A stretch of DNA of 64,000 nucleotides, from positions 1 through 64,000 of the forward strand of contig JAHRAO010000015.1 in assembly GCA_020027215.1 (NCBI GenBank), given 5' to 3'. Below are positions 38,526-46,939 of the stretch, in pieces (position 1 is the first letter of the stretch; every line of letters starts with the position of its first letter). The notes under the pieces are model-generated. The model had not been told where the DNA came from, made no database searches, and worked only from the letters and a program-made list of their open reading frames with translations. This stretch comes from Gammaproteobacteria bacterium. GTDB lineage: Bacteria > Pseudomonadota > Gammaproteobacteria > JABABF01 > JAHRAO01. Both the position numbers and the translations under genes were made by a program.

Positions 38526-40269
38526 CTGCTTGCCTCCGCCGACGGCTCAATACACTCCACACCGCACCTATAGCGGTCACTATCGCCCCCAACCAGATCC
38601 AACGCACAAAGGGTTTCACTTGCAAACGCAGCGCCCAGCGATCCCCTTCCACCCTTTCGCCCAGCGAGACATATAAATCAGTCCACAAACCGGCTTGTAA
38701 TCCTGCCTCGGTCATGGCTTTATCCGATACGGGGTAATGTCTTTTTTGTGGATATAACATCGCCACTATTTCATCACCTTGCATCACCTTGATCTCTAAT
38801 TCATCGGCGGTGTAATTTTCCCTGCTTATTTGCCGCTCACCAGTATATAAAAAGTGATATCCCACAAGGGTATGCCCTTCACCCGGAGAGAGATGAATAT
38901 CATGCTCCCTGCTATACAGTACAGTCAGGGTTACACCCATTGCGCACAAGAAAAAACCACAATGCGCGAGCGTCATGCCCCAACGCGGTTGTTTCTTAAA
39001 TTGGTGCCATGTTTTCCAACCACCTTTCCATTTCACTGCCGGAAGGATACTCATCATCAAGAGCGCCAGCACCATCAGCGGCACAAACACAGTATTGAAA
39101 TAAGGTGCACCGACCGAATACTTGCCCACCCCCATGACTTCCATGACTAAAGGAAATAGAGTTCCCGTCAAGACAGTCAAAGCAGCAGTGATCATAATGA
39201 TATTGTTGCCCAGCAAAAAAGTCTCGCGCGACAACCGATTTCCGGTGTGAGATATTGCCATAGTTGGTGCGCGCAAGGCGTATAAAAACAGCGAACCGCA
39301 AATCACAATGACTAAGAAAATCAAAATAAATAGACCGCGCGATGGATCGCTGGCAAAGGCATGTACCGAAGTCAAAACACCCGAACGCACCAAAAATGTC
39401 CCTAAAAGGCTTAATGCAAAGGCAAAAATAGCCAATAACAAAGACCAGCGATTAAATCCACCGTGTCGTGAAGTCACAATAAGCGAATGGAGCAAGGCAG
39501 TGCCGACTAACCAGGGCATAAAAGATGCATTTTCCACTGGATCCCAAAACCACCAGCCGCCCCAGCCCAATTCATAGTATGCCCACCAGCTTCCCAAAGC
39601 GATACCTAAAGTTAAAAACACCCACGCGATCACCGTCCAACTACGGGCATAGCGTGCCCAATAATAATGAGGACGACGGTCTAACAACGCCGCCATCGCA
39701 AAGGCAAAGGCAACCGATAAACCAACGTAACCCACATACAACATCGGCGGATGGATCGCTAATCCGGGGTCTTGTAATATCGGATTGAGTTCGTTACCAT
39801 CGGTCGGGGGAGTCGGCAAAGTGCGCGCAAATGGGTTAGAAGTCAGTAGCATAAAAAGGAGAAATCCCACTGCAATCCATGCCATCACCGACAAAACCCG
39901 CGCAGTGTAATACAACGGAAGCTGGCGAGTCAATAAAGCGATCGCCACCATCCACAAGGATAAAATCCATACCCATAACATCAGCGACCCTTCATGGTTG
40001 CCCCATACCGCACTAAACTTATATAAGATCGGTAAACGACTATTGGAATGTTGTACCGCGAGCGTCAGCGAAAAATCATCATTGATAAACGATATGAATA
40101 AACAAGCAAAAGAGAGGGTGACGAAAGAACATAAAAAAAATGACCCCATCCTGCCCGCCAACATCCACGTGCGATATCCACCGTAACTGCCGATAACAGG
40201 GATACTCGCAGTGAATAAAGCAATGAATAACGCGACAATTAAGGTAATGTGACCGAGTTCTGGAATCAT
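38515..40269 (-). CDS. ccmF: Cytochrome c heme lyase subunit CcmF
   Basis: Polytopic membrane protein that attaches heme to apocytochrome c. 584 residues, shorter than the usual 640-660. The heme-handling WWD signature WGGWWFWDPVENASFMPWL is intact, as are flanking histidine motifs (GNHEGSLMLW, HPPMLYVGYVG). The shortening appears to be in the C-terminal region, whose periplasmic part is brief. It overlaps ccmE by 4 nt and ccmG by 11 nt. Confidence 0.95.
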   Translation of the reverse strand: MIPELGHITLIVALFIALFTASIPVIGSYGGYRTWMLAGRMGSFFLCSFVTLSFACLFISFINDDFSLTLAVQHSNSRLPILYKFSAVWGNHEGSLMLWVWILSLWMVAIALLTRQLPLYYTARVLSVMAWIAVGFLLFMLLTSNPFARTLPTPPTDGNELNPILQDPGLAIHPPMLYVGYVGLSVAFAFAMAALLDRRPHYYWARYARSWTVIAWVFLTLGIALGSWWAYYELGWGGWWFWDPVENASFMPWLVGTALLHSLIVTSRHGGFNRWSLLLAIFAFALSLLGTFLVRSGVLTSVHAFASDPSRGLFILIFLVIVICGSLFLYALRAPTMAISHTGNRLSRETFLLGNNIIMITAALTVLTGTLFPLVMEVMGVGKYSVGAPYFNTVFVPLMVLALLMMSILPAVKWKGGWKTWHQFKKQPRWGMTLAHCGFFLCAMGVTLTVLYSREHDIHLSPGEGHTLVGYHFLYTGERQISRENYTADELEIKVMQGDEIVAMLYPQKRHYPVSDKAMTEAGLQAGLWTDLYVSLGERVEGDRWALRLQVKPFVRWIWLGAIVTAIGAVWSVLSRRRRQAGDE

Positions 40270-40679
40270 TGTCGACTGAGTTGTTTTATTTCTGGGGGCA
40301 TATAATTCTCATCGTGTTTGGCGAGAATTGTCTGTGCAATAAATACGCCATCTTCGCGCAGCACTCCAGTCACTACGGCACCCTGCTCTTCGGCAAATAA
40401 ATCGGGAGGCACCCCGCGAAAATGTACATTAACATTGGCATTAAAATCAGTGAGGGTAAAGTGTATGTCCAGTCCTTTACGGGTAATACTACCCTTCAAC
40501 ACCATTCCCCCGATACGAATCTGTTGTCCTGTCGGCGCTTCTCCAGTCGCCACTGCAATCGGGGGATAAAATAGATTAATATTATCGCGCAACACATACA
40601 AAATGATGCCCACGCTGATTGACGAAATCACTAATACTGTAACGACAATGTATAATCGTTGTTTCCGAATGGGGTGCAT
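40266..40679 (-). CDS. ccmE: Heme chaperone CcmE
   Basis: Periplasmic heme carrier of cytochrome c maturation. 137 residues: one N-terminal membrane helix (about 8-28), an OB fold with GGMVLKGSI, and the heme-binding histidine in KHDENYMPPE, where the Tyr four residues later is also conserved. First gene of a ccmE-F-G unit. A TATAAT at 40725-40720 upstream could be its -10. ccmABCD and ccmH are not in the window. Confidence 0.95.
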   Translation of the reverse strand: MHPIRKQRLYIVVTVLVISSISVGIILYVLRDNINLFYPPIAVATGEAPTGQQIRIGGMVLKGSITRKGLDIHFTLTDFNANVNVHFRGVPPDLFAEEQGAVVTGVLREDGVFIAQTILAKHDENYMPPEIKQLSRQ

Positions 40680-40746
40680 GGTTAAGTGAGCAATGGAGTG
40701 TGCAGTGTTTCGCCTATTAATTATACATTATCCACCATAAAGTAAA

Positions 40747-40783
40747 AGAGGCAATGGATCCTACGGGTCATCCTTACGCCTCT
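40747..40783 (-). terminator. Rho-independent terminator downstream of serS
   Basis: On the minus strand, AGAGGC (40783-40778) pairs with GCCTCT (40752-40747) around an inner GGAT/ATCC helix, and the stem is followed by TTTTACTTTAT. It begins 9 nt past the serS stop and would end the argA-ftsK-lolA-serS transcript before ccmE. Confidence 0.7.
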
Positions 40784-40791
40784 CCCATCGG

Positions 40792-42093
40792 TTAATTATC
40801 CACTTTATCGATGCTGTGTAAGCGATCGCTCCCCATGGCGGTGCGTAAGACCTCAGGAATGGTGATGCTCCCATCTTTATTTTGGTAATTCTCCATCACT
40901 GCAATGAGTGTTCGCCCAACTGCTAAAGCAGAACCATTTAGGGTATGGATCCATTCAATCGGAGCATTGGCATGACTGCGCCAGCGCGCTTTCATACGCC
41001 GTGCCTGAAAGTCACCGCAATAACTGCACGAAGAAATTTCGCGATATTTTTCCTGCCCTGGCATCCATACTTCTAAGTCATAAGTTTTACGAGCCGCAAA
41101 ACCTAAATCATACGCGCATAACAGGACTTTACGATAGGGCACATCTAAAAGCTGCAAGATATTTTCTGCGTCAAGAGTCAATTTTTCCAGTGCCGATTCA
41201 CCCTGTTCTGCGGTCGTATGCCACACCAATTCTACTTTCTCAAATTGGTGTTGGCGAAGCATTCCGTGCGTATCGCGACCGTAACTGCCCGCTTCGCTGC
41301 GAAAACACGGACTATGGCACACATATTTTCTCGGCAAAGAATCCGATAAAACAATTTGCTCGCGCAATAAATTAGTCAATGGCACCTCTGCAGTGGGGAT
41401 CAAATAATTTTCGGCGGGGCTATCTAGGCGAAATAAATCGTCAGAAAACTTCGGCAATTGACCGGTACCGACCAATGCATCACTTTTGACAATGTAAGGC
41501 ACATACACTTCTTGGTAGCCGTTTTGGATATGTTCTTGTAGCATCCACTGGGTCAGTACACGTTGCAAACGGGCTAATTCACCTTGCAATACGACATAGC
41601 GTGTACCACTCAATTTGACTGCGCGAGCAAAATCCATACCCTGCATGCCCTCTCCCAATTGCACATGATCTAACAAAGGAAAATCAAAAGTGGGCGGCGT
41701 TCCATGCTCGGCAATAATGTGATGATCGTTTTCGCTATCACCATCAGGGGTACTCGCAAGTGGAGTATTGGGTAAGGTGAGCAGCCATGCGCGCAAAGTT
41801 TGTTGGCAACGATCGGCAGTGTCATTTAAGGCATTGATTTGTGAATTGATCTGTGTACTATCCTCTTGAAATTGTGCTTTTGCTATATCTACCGGCGTGC
41901 CATGCTTAATCAGATCTCCGATTTTCCGAGAAATGGCATTACGTTTAGCTTGCAATTTTTGTTTAGCGACATCGCTCTCTTTTCGTTGCGCCTCTAATTG
42001 CTCAAAGTATTCGACATCTAATGTAAAATTCCGCCGTGATAAAGCCGTTGCCACTACATCCATATTACGGCGCAATTGTTGAATATCAATCAT
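40792..42093 (-). CDS. serS: Serine--tRNA ligase
   Basis: Class II synthetase, 433 residues. An N-terminal coiled-coil tRNA arm (about 1-110) is followed by the catalytic domain with motif 2 (FRSEAGSYGRDTHGMLRQHQF region) and motif 3 (NGSALAVGRTLIAVMENYQ). The start ATG overlaps the lolA stop by 4 nt (ATGA). Confidence 0.98.
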   Translation of the reverse strand: MIDIQQLRRNMDVVATALSRRNFTLDVEYFEQLEAQRKESDVAKQKLQAKRNAISRKIGDLIKHGTPVDIAKAQFQEDSTQINSQINALNDTADRCQQTLRAWLLTLPNTPLASTPDGDSENDHHIIAEHGTPPTFDFPLLDHVQLGEGMQGMDFARAVKLSGTRYVVLQGELARLQRVLTQWMLQEHIQNGYQEVYVPYIVKSDALVGTGQLPKFSDDLFRLDSPAENYLIPTAEVPLTNLLREQIVLSDSLPRKYVCHSPCFRSEAGSYGRDTHGMLRQHQFEKVELVWHTTAEQGESALEKLTLDAENILQLLDVPYRKVLLCAYDLGFAARKTYDLEVWMPGQEKYREISSCSYCGDFQARRMKARWRSHANAPIEWIHTLNGSALAVGRTLIAVMENYQNKDGSITIPEVLRTAMGSDRLHSIDKVDN

Positions 42094-42728
42094 TCCTCAA
42101 AAATAACATCCGTATTCGGTGGCGGATCAAAACGGAAAAAATCTGGGTCTATGCGCGGATTTTTCTTGGTGCGGCGGAAAAGAACGGTCGTCAAATGGCC
42201 TAGGCTATTGTAGCTACGCAATGATACGGGTACTCCTCGCCGAAAGCGAATTTCCACTCGTTGAATAATTCCATTTTTTTCGCGGGGATGAAAGATAAAT
42301 AAGTTTTTTTGTGGGCGGTTTTTTTTCATCCCATATTCAATGGCAAAATGCCGTTTAATGTCCTGCATTTCACCGCCCAAAAGGGTGGTCGTAATTGCAT
42401 CGGAATAACGCTGCATACTCCCGACCGTTAGTTGTTCCAAATCTGCATCATAGCGCCATAATGTTTCACCATCGCTGACAATGGTTTGAGCGTATGGGTT
42501 TTCAGTTTTCCAATAGGCACGTCCTGGGCGACTGATCACTATACGCCCTTCCACTTCTTCCACAAGTTCGCCTTGTTGATTTTCAATGCGTTGGCGAAAT
42601 TTAGCCGAAAACCGTTTCAAAGGCTGCAAAATACTCGTTAATTCCGCTTCCGCAGATCGGTCAGCAAATGCCGGATGAATAAATCCGAGTGCGATGCAGC
42701 ACACAATCAAAAATGAATACTTCAGCAT
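42090..42728 (-). CDS. lolA: Outer-membrane lipoprotein carrier LolA
   Basis: Periplasmic chaperone that carries lipoproteins from LolCDE to LolB. 212 residues with a signal peptide (about 1-22). The family features are seen: L..FSAKFRQ, ...ISRPGRAYWKTENPYAQTIVSDGETLWRY, and a C-terminal DFFRFDPP. The order ftsK-lolA-serS is common in gammaproteobacteria, usually followed by rarA, which is absent here. Confidence 0.95.
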   Translation of the reverse strand: MLKYSFLIVCCIALGFIHPAFADRSAEAELTSILQPLKRFSAKFRQRIENQQGELVEEVEGRIVISRPGRAYWKTENPYAQTIVSDGETLWRYDADLEQLTVGSMQRYSDAITTTLLGGEMQDIKRHFAIEYGMKKNRPQKNLFIFHPREKNGIIQRVEIRFRRGVPVSLRSYNSLGHLTTVLFRRTKKNPRIDPDFFRFDPPPNTDVIFEE

Positions 42729-42759
42729 AACGCCATCAGTATAGCCGATTATGATGGAT

Positions 42760-45297
42760 TTAAGGTGGTTGTTTTTGCGACAACAAGACCTCGCGCATGC
42801 CTTTATGATTCATCGGACTCACTATGCCTTCTTTTTCCATTTGTTCAATAATGCGTGCGGCGCGATTATATCCAACACGCAACCTGCGTTGCAGAGACGA
42901 AATAGATGCCCGACCTGTTTCATTGACGCATTGGACTGCCTGCGCATACAAATCATCCAACTCTTCTTTTTTATCCCGAGCCGATTCTACTGCGGGAGAC
43001 GGTTGAGTAATTTCCGGCATATAATCGGGTTGTTCGCGATTGCGCCAATAGGAGATGACGGCTTCCACTTCTTGGTCGCCAATATAAGCACCATGCACCC
43101 GCACGGGGGCGCTCACACCACCGGGCAAATACAGCATATCACCGTGCCCCAATAAGTTTTCAGCACCGCTCTGATCTAAAATAGTACGCGAATCAATGCG
43201 CGATGATACTTGGAATGCAATACGCGCCGGTATATTGGCTTTAATCAAGCCGGTAATCACATTCACCGAAGGGCGTTGAGTGGCGACAATAAGGTGAATA
43301 CCCGCGGCGCGTGATTTTTGCGCAATACGGATAATCAATTCTTCTATCTTTTTTCCCATATTCAAAATCAAATCCGCCAATTCGTCAATAGCAATGACAA
43401 TCAGTGGTAGGGGTTCGTGCCCAGCAATGGGGGTTTGATGGCGTATTTTATCGTTGTATACATTAAAATGACGCACCTGCACTTGTGCCATAAGACGATA
43501 ACGGCGCTCCATTTCGGCAACACACCACCGCAAAGCATTTTCTGCTTCGGTCATATCGGTGACCACTGGGGTTAATAAATGCGGAATACCTTCGTAGATC
43601 GAGAGTTCTAATACTTTGGGATCAATTAAAATCATACGCACCTCGCTCGGAGGCGACTTAAAGAGTATGCTCATCAACATACTATTTAATGCCACCGATT
43701 TTCCCGATCCTGTGGTTCCAGCAAGCAATAAATGCGGCATTTTTTCCAAATCGACAATGACCGCATTCCCAGCAATGTTGTGACCAAGAGCCATAGCCAA
43801 GGGGCGGGAATTTGTGTGGAAATTTTTCGATTCAAGCACTTCGCGTAAAGTAACCGTATGCCGGTGGGCATTAGGAACCTCTATACCGATCACCGAACGT
43901 CCGGGAATAATATCCACCACCCGCAAGTGGCTAACCGCCAAAGCGCGCGCCAAATCTTTCTCCAATGCGTTAATTTTAGTCACTTTGATCCCTGGAGCGA
44001 GACGCAATTCAAAACGCGTAATCACTGGTCCCGTGAGGGTTGCGGTCACTTCGGCGTTTATTTTGAAATGAGCCAATTGTTTCTGTAAAAGTTGTGCCAT
44101 TTTGCGATTCATTGCCACCATACCATCATCACCATCATCTCCCTGTGCGCTAGTGGATTGCCTTTTTCCTGCCGGTGTATCCGGTGCAGGATCGGTATTT
44201 TTATTGAGCAAATCTATAGAAGGTAATTTGTGAAGCGACTCCTGTGCTGGCGGCCTCGCAACAGGCGGGGGAATGGTTTGCGGTTCGGGAGGTAACGGCG
44301 GTTCGGGGGTGTGGAGTGCGGGTATTGTATCGTGCTGACCGACATTACCAATAGTCGGCTCAATTTTATTGTGCGGATGGCGAATCATATTCCGCCAGCG
44401 AGAAATAAAAGACATTTTGGAGGGCATAATCACTTTTTGTGTATGTAGCGGACGACTGCGTGCACTATGCCTGCGCATTTTTTTACGGGCGATTTTTTTG
44501 TCGGCGGAAGAGGCGGTAAAACGTTTATAAACAGATCGCATATACCGAAATAAACGCAGGGTATTCCTACCGGCGAATTTCAAAGACCATACCACAGCAG
44601 CACCGATCACATAGAGAATATTTGTCACACGGCGCATCAGCCACCGCGCGATGCTCCACAACCTGCTCACAATAGCAATGCAGTAAGTTGATAGAGATAC
44701 ATACACTGCAAAAATCACGCGCACCGTTTTTTCAATGGTCTGCATCCACGGAATAGTGGTAAAAAACGTCAGCCCTAATAAAAATAGGGCAAACAAAGCA
44801 ATGTAGGTGCCAAAAAGCCCGAATAATTGGACTCCCTGCTGAACAATATTCAACCCCGTAAAGCCCCCCCCACCAAATAGCAATTTTCTACTCTGGGGGG
44901 CAGATTCGAAATCACCGATTGCCAATAATCCACTACTGGCGAGTATAAATAAAACAAAACCGATTACGCGAATCATGGTGATCTTAGAAGAATAGGATGT
45001 ATCGCCTGCGGAACTAAATAAGCGCCAGCTCATCAGCACAATTAAACCATAAGAAGCATAGCCCAATAAGGCGAATAACATGCTCGCAAGGTAGGCTCCT
45101 ACAGGTCCTGTCACATTTTGCACGGTTCCTGTGTGTTGATCCGCCCATCCTGGATCGCTCGGTGTATGATCCAATAATGCCACGCCAATAAATATACAAC
45201 TTGCCGCCATCAGAATATACGCGCCTTCATACAGGGTTTGTTGTAGTTTATTTTGTGGTGGAGAAATCACTTGCCTATTACGCTGTACCATTTTCAT
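42760..45297 (-). CDS. ftsK: DNA translocase FtsK
   Basis: Septal DNA pump. 845 residues: about four membrane helices within 25-190, a basic, proline-rich linker (about 230-380, short compared with E. coli's), RecA-like motor with Walker A GTTGSGKSVALNS and DELADLI, and the C-terminal winged-helix gamma domain (RRLRVGYNRAARIIEQME), which reads KOPS. It starts 7 nt downstream of argA, with which it is probably cotranscribed. Confidence 0.97.
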   Translation of the reverse strand: MKMVQRNRQVISPPQNKLQQTLYEGAYILMAASCIFIGVALLDHTPSDPGWADQHTGTVQNVTGPVGAYLASMLFALLGYASYGLIVLMSWRLFSSAGDTSYSSKITMIRVIGFVLFILASSGLLAIGDFESAPQSRKLLFGGGGFTGLNIVQQGVQLFGLFGTYIALFALFLLGLTFFTTIPWMQTIEKTVRVIFAVYVSLSTYCIAIVSRLWSIARWLMRRVTNILYVIGAAVVWSLKFAGRNTLRLFRYMRSVYKRFTASSADKKIARKKMRRHSARSRPLHTQKVIMPSKMSFISRWRNMIRHPHNKIEPTIGNVGQHDTIPALHTPEPPLPPEPQTIPPPVARPPAQESLHKLPSIDLLNKNTDPAPDTPAGKRQSTSAQGDDGDDGMVAMNRKMAQLLQKQLAHFKINAEVTATLTGPVITRFELRLAPGIKVTKINALEKDLARALAVSHLRVVDIIPGRSVIGIEVPNAHRHTVTLREVLESKNFHTNSRPLAMALGHNIAGNAVIVDLEKMPHLLLAGTTGSGKSVALNSMLMSILFKSPPSEVRMILIDPKVLELSIYEGIPHLLTPVVTDMTEAENALRWCVAEMERRYRLMAQVQVRHFNVYNDKIRHQTPIAGHEPLPLIVIAIDELADLILNMGKKIEELIIRIAQKSRAAGIHLIVATQRPSVNVITGLIKANIPARIAFQVSSRIDSRTILDQSGAENLLGHGDMLYLPGGVSAPVRVHGAYIGDQEVEAVISYWRNREQPDYMPEITQPSPAVESARDKKEELDDLYAQAVQCVNETGRASISSLQRRLRVGYNRAARIIEQMEKEGIVSPMNHKGMREVLLSQKQPP

Positions 45298-45304
45298 CTC
45301 TCCA

Positions 45305-46810
45305 TTACAATCTGTGCTCGCCGTGTTCGGCCTGTCCAGAAATATCCATAGATACAGGGACGGTACACCATTTTAATAATACCTTCGCATTACGTTGCAC
45401 ATTATAAGTTTGCCGGCGGCTTACCGGTAATTCATTAGGCGTCGCCAGGCGGAATCCGCGCTCCAAAAACCAATGTGTGGTTTGTGTACTCAGCACAAAA
45501 ATATAATGCATTTCCATTACCTGCGCCATTTCTTCTAACATTTGCAACATTTTATTCCCTCGACCGGCCATGCGATATTCACTATCGGTGACCATGCACG
45601 AAATCTCCCCACAATGCCCCTCTGCATAGGCATACAATGCTGCACAGCTAATAATCTTCCCGTCTCGTTCAATGACCACAAAATTATTGATTCCGCTTTC
45701 CAAATCTACTCGTGGTCGTTTCACTAATACACCATCTTCTTCCAATGGGCGAATTAAACGCAAAATTCCGTCTATATCCGCTCGTTGGGCGGTGCGGAAT
45801 TTTTCATACGGTTCCCGGGTGACCATAGTGCCACACCCATCGCGAGTGAAAATTTCGCGCAGCAAAGCATCCTTTTTGCGCGCATTAACTAAATGTACCC
45901 GCTGGACACCTCGTTCAATCGCCGAGTGTGCTACTCGTAAAAGTGGATGCGCAGCATATCGCTCGTGCACGTCATTCACAGTCAATTCACTTGGCAACGG
46001 AGGGTGTGTCTGCGGGGAAACCACCTGATCACCTATGAGAATGAGCTTATCCGCACCCAATAGGGTTGCCGTTTGCATAGCAATTTCAGTTGCCGAAAGC
46101 AAGAATATGTCACCCTCCATACCAAAACCCAACGGCGGTAATAATACAATATGCCCACTTTGTAATTGGCTTAATATCATCTCTTTATCAATTTTGCGCA
46201 CTCTGCCAGCATGGAGCATATCGACGCCGTCAATGACCCCCACCGGTCTCCCTATGATATAGTTGCTTTGACTGATTGGAGTGGATACTCCGTGGAGATG
46301 GCGATTTGGTAAACTCATCATGCACGCTAAGTGCGTAGCGCTTGCCGTAATGTCACTAATTGCTTGTTGCATCGCATCTGCAGCCGGTAAGATATCCTCT
46401 GGCCAATTGATCTGATCGGAGTAATCTTCCTTGCACGGCACTTGATGGGCAAATACCACTACTATGGCGATATCTAAACAATTGAGCAAGGCAATGTCCT
46501 GCGCCAATGCCTGTAAATAATCCTGACGCAAGAGGCGACTCGCCAGCCAGAGCACAAAAATACGGCGCCGATGGGTGCGTAAATACGGAACAATTTCCCT
46601 AATCGGATGCACAGCATGATGACAACCGATATACTCGTTATGTAACGATTGGATACGCTGTCCAACTGAAAAAGCCACATCGCCCTTACTGTGCCTCATT
46701 CTGTGCACTGTAGATTGCGAACACTGCGCGTGCTGCGCTATTTCTTGTTCCGACCAACCGGTGGCATATTGTATTTCGCGCAATAACTGGGCAAGGGATT
46801 GATAGTGCAT
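45305..46810 (-). CDS. argA: N-acetylglutamate synthase with N-terminal Xre-like HTH domain
   Basis: First enzyme of arginine synthesis (acetyl-CoA + glutamate). 501 residues against about 440 for E. coli ArgA; the extra length is an N-terminal segment (about 1-60) that reads as a Cro/Xre HTH: LLREIQYATGWSEQEIAQHA, then SQSTVHRMRHSKG and a closing helix. Residues about 70-290 are the amino-acid-kinase domain and about 330-480 the GNAT domain (ISCMVTDSEYRMAGRGNKML). An internal GTG at 46612 could start a conventional ArgA but has no ribosome site. The upstream ATG also lacks an obvious one. A promoter and inverted repeats lie upstream. ftsK follows by 7 nt. Confidence 0.92.
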   Translation of the reverse strand: MHYQSLAQLLREIQYATGWSEQEIAQHAQCSQSTVHRMRHSKGDVAFSVGQRIQSLHNEYIGCHHAVHPIREIVPYLRTHRRRIFVLWLASRLLRQDYLQALAQDIALLNCLDIAIVVVFAHQVPCKEDYSDQINWPEDILPAADAMQQAISDITASATHLACMMSLPNRHLHGVSTPISQSNYIIGRPVGVIDGVDMLHAGRVRKIDKEMILSQLQSGHIVLLPPLGFGMEGDIFLLSATEIAMQTATLLGADKLILIGDQVVSPQTHPPLPSELTVNDVHERYAAHPLLRVAHSAIERGVQRVHLVNARKKDALLREIFTRDGCGTMVTREPYEKFRTAQRADIDGILRLIRPLEEDGVLVKRPRVDLESGINNFVVIERDGKIISCAALYAYAEGHCGEISCMVTDSEYRMAGRGNKMLQMLEEMAQVMEMHYIFVLSTQTTHWFLERGFRLATPNELPVSRRQTYNVQRNAKVLLKWCTVPVSMDISGQAEHGEHRL

Positions 46811-46817
46811 GTAAACT

Positions 46818-46915
46818 ATATATAAATTTTTTACACCTATTTTACCAAAAAATTAATTATATCTTAATAAATTATCGATTTTATAGATATTGAGCGCAAA
46901 AAATAATTTATATAT
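46818..46915. repeat. Widely spaced inverted repeats flanking the argA promoter
   Basis: ATATATAAATT at 46818-46828 is perfectly complementary to AATTTATATAT at 46905-46915. Nested inside is ATATCT (46859-46864) with AGATAT (46885-46890), 20 nt apart, spanning the -10 and start region of the argA promoter. The region is very AT-rich, which raises the chance rate. Proposed as candidate operators for the HTH of the downstream argA product; this is inference. Confidence 0.35.
46871..46899 (-). promoter_or_regulatory. Putative argA promoter
   Basis: On the minus strand, TTGCGC (46899-46894) and GATAAT (46876-46871) are separated by 17 bp. A start near 46864 would give a leader of roughly 54 nt with no clear ribosome site before the ATG. 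No ArgR-type box was recognised here. Confidence 0.55.
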
Positions 46916-46939
46916 GGCAGAGAGGGATCAATGCCTCCT

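Noticed and set aside
46811-46939. ArgR box upstream of argA
   Set aside because: No pair of TGAAT/ATTCA-like half-sites with correct spacing was found.
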